Shown: positions 1 to 6,201, counted from the stretch's first letter. The stretch is 9,950 bases of DNA from Chloroflexota bacterium (GCA_021785115.1 JAJYGO010000131.1:1-9950), one strand, 5' to 3'. The notes: a model not told the origin generated them from the letters alone. Made by a program: numbers and translations.

Positions 1-176
1 GCCAGGGCGGCGTCGTAGTCGCCGGCGTCCGTCTCGTCCCACACATACTCGCCGTCGCGCTGGTGGAACCACACGAGCACCTGCCAGCGGCCACTGTAGA
101 TGCGGCTCGACTCGCCGCCGCAGTAGAGCAGCTCAGGCACAGCAGCCGTCGCACCCGTGACTCTCGTGCAGATCAC
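1..176 (-). CDS. Hypothetical protein, C-terminus cut by window edge
   Basis: This reading frame opens with GTG at 176 and stays open to the left edge, giving 58 visible residues. The GTG overlaps the TGA stop of the upstream phospholipase C-like gene in a 4-base GTGA, the commonest junction type in this window, which is the main reason for choosing this start. Visible features are Cys3 and Cys19, a Trp-rich middle stretch (RWQVLVWFHQ) and an acidic end rich in Asp and Tyr. I do not recognise a family. The composition suggests a small soluble protein, possibly metal-binding through the two cysteines, but that is inference. The reverse-strand translation reads like real coding sequence (high third-position GC, mixed composition). 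Confidence 0.6.
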   Translation of the reverse strand, partial: MICTRVTGATAAVPELLYCGGESSRIYSGRWQVLVWFHQRDGEYVWDETDAGDYDAAL

Positions 177-898
177 GCACTGGCCATCCACCTCCACGTG
201 TACAGCGCCACCGCCAGGCCGAAGCCGGCCGCATCGGCGACAATGGCCTTGGCCACGTCGTTGTCGGGGATCTTCCCGTCGGGCGCCTGGACCTGCTCCA
301 GCGCCACGACGTGCATGCGATACGTCCGCTCGGCCTGCCCGACTGCGGAGCGGTACAGCGACTTCGGATCGCTCAGCGCGAGCGGCGCCAGGTCCTTCGG
401 CAACCACGCGCCGTTGTGCTTGGCGATGTCGAGTTCGCCGCCCTTGTGCTGCGCGCTCGTGAGTGAGCGTGTGACGTGCCAGGGCGTGGAGAGGTCCACG
501 GCGTAGTGGCAGAACGTCTGCACGAAGCGCTCGCGCGCCTCGTCGAACTTGCCCTCGCGGATGGCGTCGCGGCAGAGGCGCGGCGTCTGCGCGATGACCG
601 TCGGCGCTGAGCCGACGAGGTGATGCAGGCTGCCGTCGGGCTCCAGGTGCAGCTTGTAGGTGTGCGCGTACTGCTCGTGCTCGGTGTCGCCGCCCGAGGT
701 CAGCAGGTTATCGCCCTCGATCTCATCGGGCGAGCGGGCGTGCCAGTGCAGCTCGACGTCGGAGAAGCGCACGAACGCCTGCGCGTCGGGCGGCAGGGCG
801 CGGTAGATCAGCTCGGCGAGCCGTCCGTGGGTCTTGGTGTGGACTAAGACTCCGAGGTCATCGTGACGTACGAACTCGTCGTGTGGCTCATCGTCCAC
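173..898 (-). CDS. Zinc-dependent phospholipase C-like protein
   Basis: A 241-residue protein (from GTG 898) with the metal-site pattern of the zinc-dependent phospholipase C / S1-P1 nuclease fold. I see H24 near the N-terminus (THGRLAEL), D58 in SPDE, H74 or H79, then H131-Y-x2-D135-x3-P-x-H141, and H151-x3-E155. In Bacillus cereus PLC the ligands are H14, D55, H69, H118, D122, H128, H142 and E146. The H-x3-D-x5-H spacing is identical, and the final H-x3-E (Glu rather than the Asp of S1/P1 nucleases) favours the phospholipase side. The N-terminal Trp ligand is not obvious, and there is no signal peptide, so substrate and location are unknown. The start is uncertain: GTG 898 overlaps the previous gene by 55 bases and has no clear ribosome binding site, and no better start lies in frame. 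An open frame upstream to 1357 is Arg/Pro/Ser-rich and looks like a shadow. Membership of the fold is fairly secure; enzymatic activity is inferred. Confidence 0.75.
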   Translation of the reverse strand: MDDEPHDEFVRHDDLGVLVHTKTHGRLAELIYRALPPDAQAFVRFSDVELHWHARSPDEIEGDNLLTSGGDTEHEQYAHTYKLHLEPDGSLHHLVGSAPTVIAQTPRLCRDAIREGKFDEARERFVQTFCHYAVDLSTPWHVTRSLTSAQHKGGELDIAKHNGAWLPKDLAPLALSDPKSLYRSAVGQAERTYRMHVVALEQVQAPDGKIPDNDVAKAIVADAAGFGLAVALYTWRWMASA

Positions 899-1125
899 GT
901 CGGGTAGTACGTCCAGTGGTAGTGGCCCGGGTACATCGGCTGCCCGCAAACCGAGCAGGTCGCGACTGCCGGGTAGTGCGGCAGCAGGCACGGGACGGTC
1001 GGCAGCTTCTCCAGCGCGGCCGCCAGCCGGTCCACCGCATCTTCCTCGGTCGCGCCCTTGATGTCGCCGCAGGTGCGGCAGTAGATCGCCTGCTCGTTCA
1101 GCTTCTCGTAGGCGTGCTCGTGCAT
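844..1125 (-). CDS. Small zinc-ribbon protein
   Basis: A 93-residue protein with two CxxCG knuckles: C16-x2-C19-G near the N-terminus and C57-x2-C60-G after a helical stretch (residues about 25-41), plus a lone C46. Two such knuckles normally make a four-cysteine zinc ribbon, so zinc binding is likely. The tail (residues 63-93) is rich in His, Tyr, Thr and Ser. ATG 1125 is chosen because GGAG lies 8 bases upstream and the preceding gene stops 2 bases before it; in-frame sequence further upstream to 1302 has the Ala/His/Arg-rich look of an out-of-frame translation. The specific role is unknown; zinc ribbons of this size in phages often bind nucleic acid or protein. Confidence 0.75.
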   Translation of the reverse strand: MHEHAYEKLNEQAIYCRTCGDIKGATEEDAVDRLAAALEKLPTVPCLLPHYPAVATCSVCGQPMYPGHYHWTYYPTWTMSHTTSSYVTMTSES

Positions 1126-1127
1126 CG

Positions 1128-1370
1128 TCAGGGCTCCGTGTTCGTGGGCGGCAGCGTGGGCTTCGGGTGCGGCGTCGGCCGGACTGTCGGCGTGGGCGGC
1201 ACAACGACGGTTGGCGTCGGCGCGAGCGTCGGGACGGGCGAAGGGCTGGGCGCGATGGACGCCGGAGCGGCGCTGGGCGTGGGCTGCGGTGCGGGGCTGC
1301 ATTGGAGGACCAAGACGACCGCGGCGATGAGGATCGCGATCGTGATCCAGAGGTCACGCTGTCGGGTCAG
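1128..1370 (-). CDS. Membrane-anchored Pro/Thr-rich protein (CTG start)
   Basis: An 80-residue protein beginning with a short charged segment (TRQRD), one hydrophobic helix at residues 8-24, a Cys at the end of the helix, and then about 55 residues dominated by Pro, Thr, Ala and Ser. There is no ATG, GTG or TTG in frame before the helix. CTG 1370 lies 4 bases after a perfect AGGAGG (1380-1375), so I take CTG as the start. A TTG at 1313 would remove the whole helix. The Cys is preceded by Val-Leu-Gln, a poor lipobox, so I call it a single-pass anchor rather than a lipoprotein. It sits between a Cys-containing gene and the zinc-ribbon gene. The shape (anchor plus extended Pro-rich arm) resembles envelope-spanning or surface proteins, but no function can be assigned. 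Confidence 0.6.
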   Translation of the reverse strand: MTRQRDLWITIAILIAAVVLVLQCSPAPQPTPSAAPASIAPSPSPVPTLAPTPTVVVPPTPTVRPTPHPKPTLPPTNTEP

Positions 1371-1380
1371 GAAGCCTCCT
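1366..1380 (-). promoter_or_regulatory. Ribosome binding site with CTG start
   Basis: On the minus strand AGGAGG (1380-1375) is followed by CTTC and then CTGACC. The perfect Shine-Dalgarno sequence followed at 4 bases by an in-frame CTG decides the start of the Pro-rich membrane protein. The same GGAGGCTTCCTGACC occurs ahead of the small terminase. Confidence 0.55.
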
Positions 1381-1649
1381 CATCCCTCGAACGCACGCTC
1401 GAAGGCGTCGGGGATGGGGCGCTCCCACACCTCCGAGCCATTGATCGGCCAGTTGCAACACACGCGCTGGGTCCCGAAGCTGCTGCCGCCCCGGAAGAAG
1501 CGGCAGGGCAGCTCGTTCTCGTCGGCGTCGAACCGGCCCGAGGCGAGGCAGGTGCCGGGCTGCAGCCGTCGCTGTGCGTCGCGCCGTGTCATGCCGAGCG
1601 GGCGGCTGTCGATGGGGCAGGGCGTGCCTGCCTCGCGCCACTCAGCCAC
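1380..1649 (-). CDS. Hypothetical Cys-containing protein
   Basis: An 89-residue frame from GTG 1649 to TGA 1380. It has cysteines at 11, 34, 49, 64 and 65, a basic stretch at 22-29, an acidic cluster at 41-46 (DADENE) and a Trp/Phe-containing C-terminus. I do not recognise a family. The five cysteines could hold a metal, but there is no clean CxxC pair, so this is open. GTG 1649 overlaps the stop of the preceding 41-residue gene by 8 bases and lacks a clear ribosome binding site; ATG 1592 is an alternative that would lose the first Cys. The frame fills a space that otherwise would be the largest gap in an almost gapless operon, which supports it. Confidence 0.6.
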   Translation of the reverse strand: MAEWREAGTPCPIDSRPLGMTRRDAQRRLQPGTCLASGRFDADENELPCRFFRGGSSFGTQRVCCNWPINGSEVWERPIPDAFERAFEG

Positions 1650-1767
1650 GGTGGTGGTAGCCGCTGCGGCACAGGTAGCACACCTGCGCCCGACGGTCGG
1701 CGGTACAGCGGCAGTCGCAGCGCTCGCAGCGGCAGGGGATACGGCTAGGTTCGCGGGCCACCTTCAC
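1642..1767 (-). CDS. Cys-rich mini protein (41 aa), probable zinc finger
   Basis: A 41-residue protein with seven cysteines: C12-x-C14-x2-C17-x-C19-x-C21 and C30-x2-C33, followed by Tyr-His-His. The pattern suggests a compact metal-binding knuckle, probably zinc. GTG 1767 overlaps the stop of the HAD gene in a 4-base GTGA, implying translational coupling, and this decides the start. A longer in-frame reading up to 1887 is antisense-like Arg/Asp/Gly-rich sequence inside the HAD gene and is not credible. No family is recognised; the basic N-terminus and the fingers would fit a nucleic-acid or protein adaptor, which is inference. Confidence 0.65.
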   Translation of the reverse strand: MKVAREPSRIPCRCERCDCRCTADRRAQVCYLCRSGYHHRG

Positions 1768-2402
1768 GTCGTGGCCATCCGGCTGAACTGCGGGATCGGC
1801 ACGTCCGACGAGACGCCGAAGGCTTCGAGCACGCCCGACCACTCGTCGAAGACGGTCACGCCGGCCGGGATCTCCGCTGGCGTCCACGGGCGGCGCGGCA
1901 TGTAGATGCGCACGCCGGGCGCCAGGAGCGTGAATTTCTCGGGATCATCGTCGAACAGCACGAGCGGGTCGTCGGGTCCGGCCGATGCGGCGAGCTGCGC
2001 CTTGGCGTCGTGGCCGAGGCGCACGGCGTCATGCGGCACGCGCCAGCGCGCTAGCCAGTCCTCCGTGACGTCGCGGCAGTCCTCGGCGCGGTCCGAGGCC
2101 ACGATGATCTCGTAGCCCGTCCGGGCGAACGCCTGCACGGCGGCGATGCCCGAGTAGTCCGGGGCCACGTTGGCGTAGGTCACGGACGTCGCGAAGACCT
2201 GCAGGAGCCAGTTGGCCTGCTCGGGCGGTAGCTGGTCCTCGACGCGGTAGTGGCTCATCTGCCATGCCTGAAACGACGTGCCCCAGCGCGCGTTGAGCGC
2301 CGTACAGAAGGCTTCGGTGAGAAAGCCGAGCGTGCCGTCGATGTCGAAGACGAGCCGCGGGCGCATGAGCGCCTGCAGGAACGCCGCGCCGGCGATGCTC
2401 AT
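1764..2402 (-). CDS. HAD-family hydrolase, 5'(3')-deoxyribonucleotidase-like
   Basis: A 212-residue protein with the four HAD motifs in order: D20-x-D22-G-T (motif I, nucleophile and acid/base), S103 in IIVASDR (motif II), K134 in HDAKAQ (motif III) and D151-D152-D153 in LVLFDDDPEK (motif IV, magnesium). A helical cap segment lies at about 27-95. The order and the WL-x-W segment before motif III resemble NT5C-like deoxynucleotidases, which dephosphorylate nucleoside monophosphates; other small-molecule phosphatases are possible. ATG 2402 is preferred over ATG 2366 because it makes an ATGA overlap with the micro-ORF upstream, although HAD proteins often begin just before motif I, as ATG 2366 would give. 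It lies between the prohead protease and a Cys-rich gene. A role in nucleotide metabolism during replication is plausible but inferred. Confidence 0.85.
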   Translation of the reverse strand: MSIAGAAFLQALMRPRLVFDIDGTLGFLTEAFCTALNARWGTSFQAWQMSHYRVEDQLPPEQANWLLQVFATSVTYANVAPDYSGIAAVQAFARTGYEIIVASDRAEDCRDVTEDWLARWRVPHDAVRLGHDAKAQLAASAGPDDPLVLFDDDPEKFTLLAPGVRIYMPRRPWTPAEIPAGVTVFDEWSGVLEAFGVSSDVPIPQFSRMATT

Positions 2403-2482
2403 GGCCGACGTGGAGCCTCAATCAAACGGAGTTCCGCCGCCAGGGCGCGCACGGCGGCCGTTTCGGAGTCGCCCATGCTCAC
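2399..2482 (-). CDS. 27-residue micro-ORF coupling protease and HAD genes
   Basis: GTG 2482 overlaps the stop of the protease gene (GTGA), and the frame ends in a TGA that overlaps the ATG of the HAD gene (ATGA). The 27 residues (an ATG start 2 codons in would give 25) form a likely amphipathic helix, beginning MSMGDSETAAVRALAAELRL. Exact 4-base overlaps at both ends, in an operon where this is the rule, are the evidence that it is translated. It could be a real peptide or mainly a device that carries ribosomes across what would otherwise be a 76-base gap. No function is proposed. Confidence 0.5.
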   Translation of the reverse strand: MSMGDSETAAVRALAAELRLIEAPRRP

Positions 2483-3216
2483 CGGATCTCATCCACGAGG
2501 CCGAGTTCGAGGGCCTCTTCGGACATCAGCCACCAGTCCTTGCGCTTCCACTTGTCGCGCAGGAAGTCGACCGACGCCTTGCCGCCGGAGCGGTCGGCGA
2601 AGATGCCCAGGATGCGGTCCTGCAGCTTGTGGATGAACTCGAGCTCGTCCTCGATGTCGCCGGCCTTGCCCCAGGCGAGCGAGCTGATCTCGTGGATCAG
2701 GATGCTGGCGTTGCGCGCCATGAAGCGCACGTCGCCCGCCTGCAGCAGAACGCCCGCCATGCTGGCCGCGTAGCCCTGCGTGCCGGTGGTGATGCGATGG
2801 CCGGAGCGGCGCAGGTCCTGGATGAAGTCGTACAGCGCGAGCCCGTCGATGACCGAGCCACCGGGCGAGAGAAAGATGATCGTGATCTCGCAGCCCGGGC
2901 TCGTGCGGTGCCACGTGGTCAGCGCGTCCATGCAGCTGGACACGCTCGCCTCGTCCACCTTGCGCGTGAAGTAGTACACGTGGTGGTACTTGTTCGCGGC
3001 GAGCGCCTCCCCCTCCTCGCGCTCGTCCCGCTCGGTCAGGATGCGCGACTGGCGCACCCGGAGCTCCTCCGCCTCGCGTTCGGCCTCGAGTTTGGCCACC
3101 TCGGCCCGCGCCTTCTCGTCCTCGCGGCGCAGGCGCGCCATGATCTCAGCGGTCTCGGCCTGCAGCTTGGCGATCTCGGCGTTGGTCTTGGTGGGATCGG
3201 CGGCGGTGTTAGACAT
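2479..3216 (-). CDS. ClpP-like prohead protease with N-terminal coiled coil
   Basis: A 245-residue serine protease of the ClpP/crotonase-like fold used as head maturation protease in many HK97-type phages. I see the LSPGGSVIDG loop (116-125), the nucleophile elbow GYAASMAG with S152, H175 in ILIHE, and D227, which aligns with the ClpP catalytic Asp by exact spacing to the conserved GLVD near the C-terminus. It should trim scaffold or capsid N-termini inside the procapsid. Residues about 10-72 are Ala/Glu/Lys/Arg-rich and predicted coiled coil, an addition to the usual ClpP body. ATG 3216 has AGGAG 5 bases upstream (3226-3222). It follows portal/minor-head and two small genes, the normal order. 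No capsid gene follows within this window, which is unusual but may reflect the inserted accessory cluster. Confidence 0.92.
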   Translation of the reverse strand: MSNTAADPTKTNAEIAKLQAETAEIMARLRREDEKARAEVAKLEAEREAEELRVRQSRILTERDEREEGEALAANKYHHVYYFTRKVDEASVSSCMDALTTWHRTSPGCEITIIFLSPGGSVIDGLALYDFIQDLRRSGHRITTGTQGYAASMAGVLLQAGDVRFMARNASILIHEISSLAWGKAGDIEDELEFIHKLQDRILGIFADRSGGKASVDFLRDKWKRKDWWLMSEEALELGLVDEIR

Positions 3217-3228
3217 GGGGGCTCCTGT

Positions 3229-3408
3229 TCAGGGCTTCACGATCCGCGGTGTGCCGAACGACGCCGCCCACTGCCGGACGGCCGCCTGAACCTCGGGCTT
3301 CTTGGCCAGCCGCCCGACGGCGCGGCGGTGGCGGCGCAGGATGACGTGCTCGCCGTACGTGGTCGCGTACGTGCTCTGGCAGATGTCGCAGCGGCTAGTG
3401 ACCGGCAT
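3229..3408 (-). CDS. Mini protein with C2H2-like finger
   Basis: A 59-residue basic protein. C7-x2-C10-x10-H21-x5-H27 near the N-terminus resembles a C2H2 zinc finger, followed by an Arg/Lys-rich helical C-terminus. ATG 3408 lies inside the end of the preceding membrane-protein gene (14-base overlap). In-frame sequence further upstream to 3465 is Arg/Ser-rich and looks out of frame. The protein stops 12 bases before the protease start. A DNA- or protein-binding role is plausible from the fold and charge, but no family is recognised. Confidence 0.7.
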   Translation of the reverse strand: MPVTSRCDICQSTYATTYGEHVILRRHRRAVGRLAKKPEVQAAVRQWAASFGTPRIVKP

Positions 3409-3571
3409 AGCCCAGCGCGAACCCCAGCCAGAGCGGCACGGCGATGAAGGCCGACGTGATCGCAATGGCGCGCCAGCCGTCGACCGGGCCGTCGGGCAGG
3501 TCGAACTCGTCCGGGCTCGTCAGTGCGCCGAGCCCGAGCGGTGCCAGCAGGGCGAACAGGGCGAACAGCAT
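3395..3571 (-). CDS. Small membrane protein, two predicted helices
   Basis: A 58-residue protein with two hydrophobic segments, residues 2-18 and 35-56, joined by an acidic loop (SPDEFDLPDGPVDG). ATG 3571 overlaps the portal stop by one base (TGATG) and has a perfect AGGAGG 7 bases upstream (3584-3579), so the start is secure. The hairpin topology and size would fit a holin-like or other small phage membrane protein, but holins usually sit with the endolysin, and none is seen here. Function is therefore left open. Confidence 0.75.
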   Translation of the reverse strand: MLFALFALLAPLGLGALTSPDEFDLPDGPVDGWRAIAITSAFIAVPLWLGFALGYAGH

Positions 3572-6201
3572 CAGGCGGCCTCCTGTTCCTGAGCGGGCGT
3601 GAAGGTGTACTCCAAGACACACCGACAGCGGGGGCCACCGTCGCAGATCCCGAGCTCGCCCGGGTAGCCCGGCAGCGTGTCGGGCGTGTACGACTGCCCG
3701 TCGCGGCCGTCGCACGGCTCGCAGGTGTCGGCGTCGCCCTCGGCGTGCCAGACGATCTCCGTCACCTGGCCGGTGCTGGACAGCCCGGAGCCGAAGCCGG
3801 CCTCGTACACCGGGTAGACCGACTGGGCGTACATGTCGAGGCGCGACGACAGCGCGGCCTCGCTGACCGATCCGGCCGCCACGGCGGCGGCAAGGCCGAT
3901 CAGGAACTCGCGCTGCTTGCCGGCCGCCGCCTGCGTCGTGGTGGCGCGGTAGGCGGTATCGTCGAGCGTCCCGTCGCCGTCGGCATCGCCGAACCCGGCA
4001 TCGTAGGCGTCGCCGTAGCTGTCCTGCAGCGCCTGCCCGGCGTGGTCGACGAACGTCGACTGGTCGAGCTTGCCGCGCCGCAGCTGCGACGCCAGCACGC
4101 CGAGCGTGGCCGCCGTCTTGGCGATGACCGGGATGATCGAGTGCTCGCGCTTGCGGTCGGAGCGGACCTTCTTCGGCGCGGCCTTCAGAAGCTGCGCACG
4201 CGCCAGCCGGAACGCCTCAGCGGGACCGTAGCGGCCCACGTTGGCGGCCACCGCCATCACGTCGGCCCCGGACAGCGTGATCGGCCGAAAGGCGCGCGGA
4301 TCGCGCCCGTGCTTGACGAACTTGCGCAGGTCGGCGAGTTCGGCGGCCTTCGTGGCCGTCTGGGCCGGCTGCGCCGGTGCGGGCTTCGGAGCCGCAGCGG
4401 GCTTCGACGGCCCTTCCATCGCCGCCGGCTCGGGCATGTGCTCGCCCTCGGGCGGCGGCTTGGGGCCACCCGTGGGCGGCTCATGGTCGGGCGGCGTGTG
4501 CTCGCCGGCCGGCGGCTCGCCGTTCGGGCCGACGTGGATGATGGGCGGCGGAGGTGGCGGGTTCTTGGCCGTGTCCTCCTCCGTCTGCTCCATGACGGCG
4601 GCGTGGGCGAGGGTGACGGGTCCGGTGGCCGTCAGCACGAACGGCTCGCCCGTCATGCCGTCGTCCTCGGTGTCGCCGTAGGGTTCCCAGCCGTGGTCGC
4701 CGCGCACCTCGTCGACGGTGCGGATGCCGACCGAGACGTACGTCTTGTCGATGCTGGCCTGTGTCTCGGCGTCCTCGGTGTTGTCGAAGCCCGGCCACTT
4801 CCACTCGATCTGGGTGCGACCCCAGACGCGCTGGATGATGTAGTCGAACAGGGAGCGCTTCAGCCACTGGCGCATGGGATCCGTGCGCGTGGCGGCCGTG
4901 GCCTGCGCCGCCTCCTCGGCCGCGCCCTTGGCGCCGATGCTGTTCGACTTGCCGCCGGGCAGCATCGCGATCTCTTGGGGCTGGATGCGGCAGACCATCA
5001 TGATCTGCTCGGCGATGAGCTGGTCGGTCTGGTCGCCCGCGAGCTTGATGTCCTTCTGCCACTCGGGCTTACTCCCCGGCGGCAGGACGATGACGCGGTG
5101 CTTGTAGGCGATGTCACCGGCAAGGGCGTTCAGCGAGTCCTGCAGGAGGCGCTGCTGCTGCGGCGTGGCCACCTCGGGACCGGGCACGATGTAGACGCCC
5201 GGGATCGAGCCCTCGGTGAAGAAGTCGAGCAGCCACTCCTGGCGCTTCATGCCGATGGCCACCGGCACGATGCACTTCTCGACCATGCTGAAGCCGTACG
5301 GCGTCCAGGTGCGCGTCGTGTACGGCAGATACAGCATCTGGTCGGCGCTGTACTCCTCCTCGGGCAGGTCGAGGCTCTCCATGTCCCGCCCGAGGATGAC
5401 GTCCATCAGATCGCCGCGGGGAATGCCCCACAGGTACTGCTGGTAGGCCGGGGCGGGCGGGCGCGGACGTCCACCGCGGATGTCGATGACCGGGCGGATC
5501 GTGTCGCCGCTGATGAGATCGAGCGCCGCCAAGTCCGAGCCGAAGGGTCCCTTGCCCGCCTTGCGCGTGGGGTGCAGGTAGATGGAGAGGTTGTCGGCGA
5601 CGAAGACGTCTTCGAGCGCGGCGCCCATCCAGCCCTGATACCCGGCGTAGTTCGGGTCCGGGTTCATGAAGAAGCGCTTGGCCTCGTCGATCTCGTCCGC
5701 CAACGCCGCCAGGGCGCCCTTCTGGCCGCGCAGCTGCTTCATGGCCTCCTCGGTGGGACCGATGTCCCAGTCGAGGCCCAGCATCTCCTCCTTGCGGACG
5801 TCAACGCAGGCGCGCAGCACGCTGTACATGTCGGGGTAGCGGCGCAGGGCCTGGAACGAGGCGAGCTTCAGGCCCTCCGATCCGGGGATGCCGACGGGCA
5901 GGTTCCAGCCGACGGGGTACTGCCAGCGGCGCGGGATGGATCGGCCGGTGTCAAGCGGCTCGTCGAGCTGCGCCGGGACGAGCGGCTCCAGGGGGCCGAA
6001 GGCGCCCGAGAGGAAGTCCATCCACTCGCGCGGCAGGCCACCCTGCGTGCCGGTGCGACCGGCGGTGAACGAGCCGTACGGATCGTTGACGCCGCCGTAC
6101 TGGGCGAGCATGCCGCCCATCGACCAGGCCGGAGCCGGTCCCTGCGTCTGGCTGCCCTGCTGGGCCTTGAGGGCGCGGGCAACCGCGCGGATGTCAGCTA
6201 T
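3571..6201 (-). CDS. Portal protein fused to minor head (Mu F/SPP1 gp7-like) domain
   Basis: Numbered from ATG 6120, residues 1 to about 515 are a phage portal protein (DUF935/SPP1 gp6-like by general pattern: RKEEMLGLDWDI, MVEKCIVPVAIGMKRQEWLLDFF, AEQIMMVCRIQPQEIAMLPG). A Pro-rich linker (about 520-585) leads to a C-terminal domain (590-849) typical of head-morphogenesis proteins: helices, then W791 and a cysteine cluster C800-x2-C803...C826...C832-x-C834. A DxDxDG calcium-loop-like segment lies at 712-720. The portal forms the ring through which DNA enters; the minor-head part probably sits at the head interior or vertex. I extend the gene to ATA 6201: AGGAG is 5 bases upstream, ATAG overlaps the previous stop, and the added 27 residues read as coding (beginning ADIRAVARALKAQ). 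The conservative start is ATG 6120, which has no ribosome binding site. Gene identity is firm; the ATA start is inference. Confidence 0.9.
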   Translation of the reverse strand: MADIRAVARALKAQQGSQTQGPAPAWSMGGMLAQYGGVNDPYGSFTAGRTGTQGGLPREWMDFLSGAFGPLEPLVPAQLDEPLDTGRSIPRRWQYPVGWNLPVGIPGSEGLKLASFQALRRYPDMYSVLRACVDVRKEEMLGLDWDIGPTEEAMKQLRGQKGALAALADEIDEAKRFFMNPDPNYAGYQGWMGAALEDVFVADNLSIYLHPTRKAGKGPFGSDLAALDLISGDTIRPVIDIRGGRPRPPAPAYQQYLWGIPRGDLMDVILGRDMESLDLPEEEYSADQMLYLPYTTRTWTPYGFSMVEKCIVPVAIGMKRQEWLLDFFTEGSIPGVYIVPGPEVATPQQQRLLQDSLNALAGDIAYKHRVIVLPPGSKPEWQKDIKLAGDQTDQLIAEQIMMVCRIQPQEIAMLPGGKSNSIGAKGAAEEAAQATAATRTDPMRQWLKRSLFDYIIQRVWGRTQIEWKWPGFDNTEDAETQASIDKTYVSVGIRTVDEVRGDHGWEPYGDTEDDGMTGEPFVLTATGPVTLAHAAVMEQTEEDTAKNPPPPPPIIHVGPNGEPPAGEHTPPDHEPPTGGPKPPPEGEHMPEPAAMEGPSKPAAAPKPAPAQPAQTATKAAELADLRKFVKHGRDPRAFRPITLSGADVMAVAANVGRYGPAEAFRLARAQLLKAAPKKVRSDRKREHSIIPVIAKTAATLGVLASQLRRGKLDQSTFVDHAGQALQDSYGDAYDAGFGDADGDGTLDDTAYRATTTQAAAGKQREFLIGLAAAVAAGSVSEAALSSRLDMYAQSVYPVYEAGFGSGLSSTGQVTEIVWHAEGDADTCEPCDGRDGQSYTPDTLPGYPGELGICDGGPRCRCVLEYTFTPAQEQEAA

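Noticed and set aside
1296..1301. Lipoprotein signal in the Pro-rich protein
   Set aside because: The Cys at the end of the helix is preceded by Val-Leu-Gln; a lipobox needs a small residue at the last position, so I treat it as a plain membrane anchor.
899..1357. N-terminal extension of the PLC-like gene to GTG 1357 (394 residues)
   Set aside because: The extra part is Arg/Pro/Ser-rich, spans two other genes in other frames and has no ribosome binding site, so it looks like shadow sequence.
883..1905. A 340-codon open frame on the plus strand
   Set aside because: Its Gly/Val/Arg-rich product has no motif and it lies opposite several minus-strand genes with motifs and overlapping starts and stops.
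2366..2402. Shorter HAD start at ATG 2366
   Set aside because: It would begin just before motif I, as in many HAD proteins, but ATG 2402 makes an ATGA overlap with the upstream micro-ORF and fits the operon pattern. Not fully excluded.
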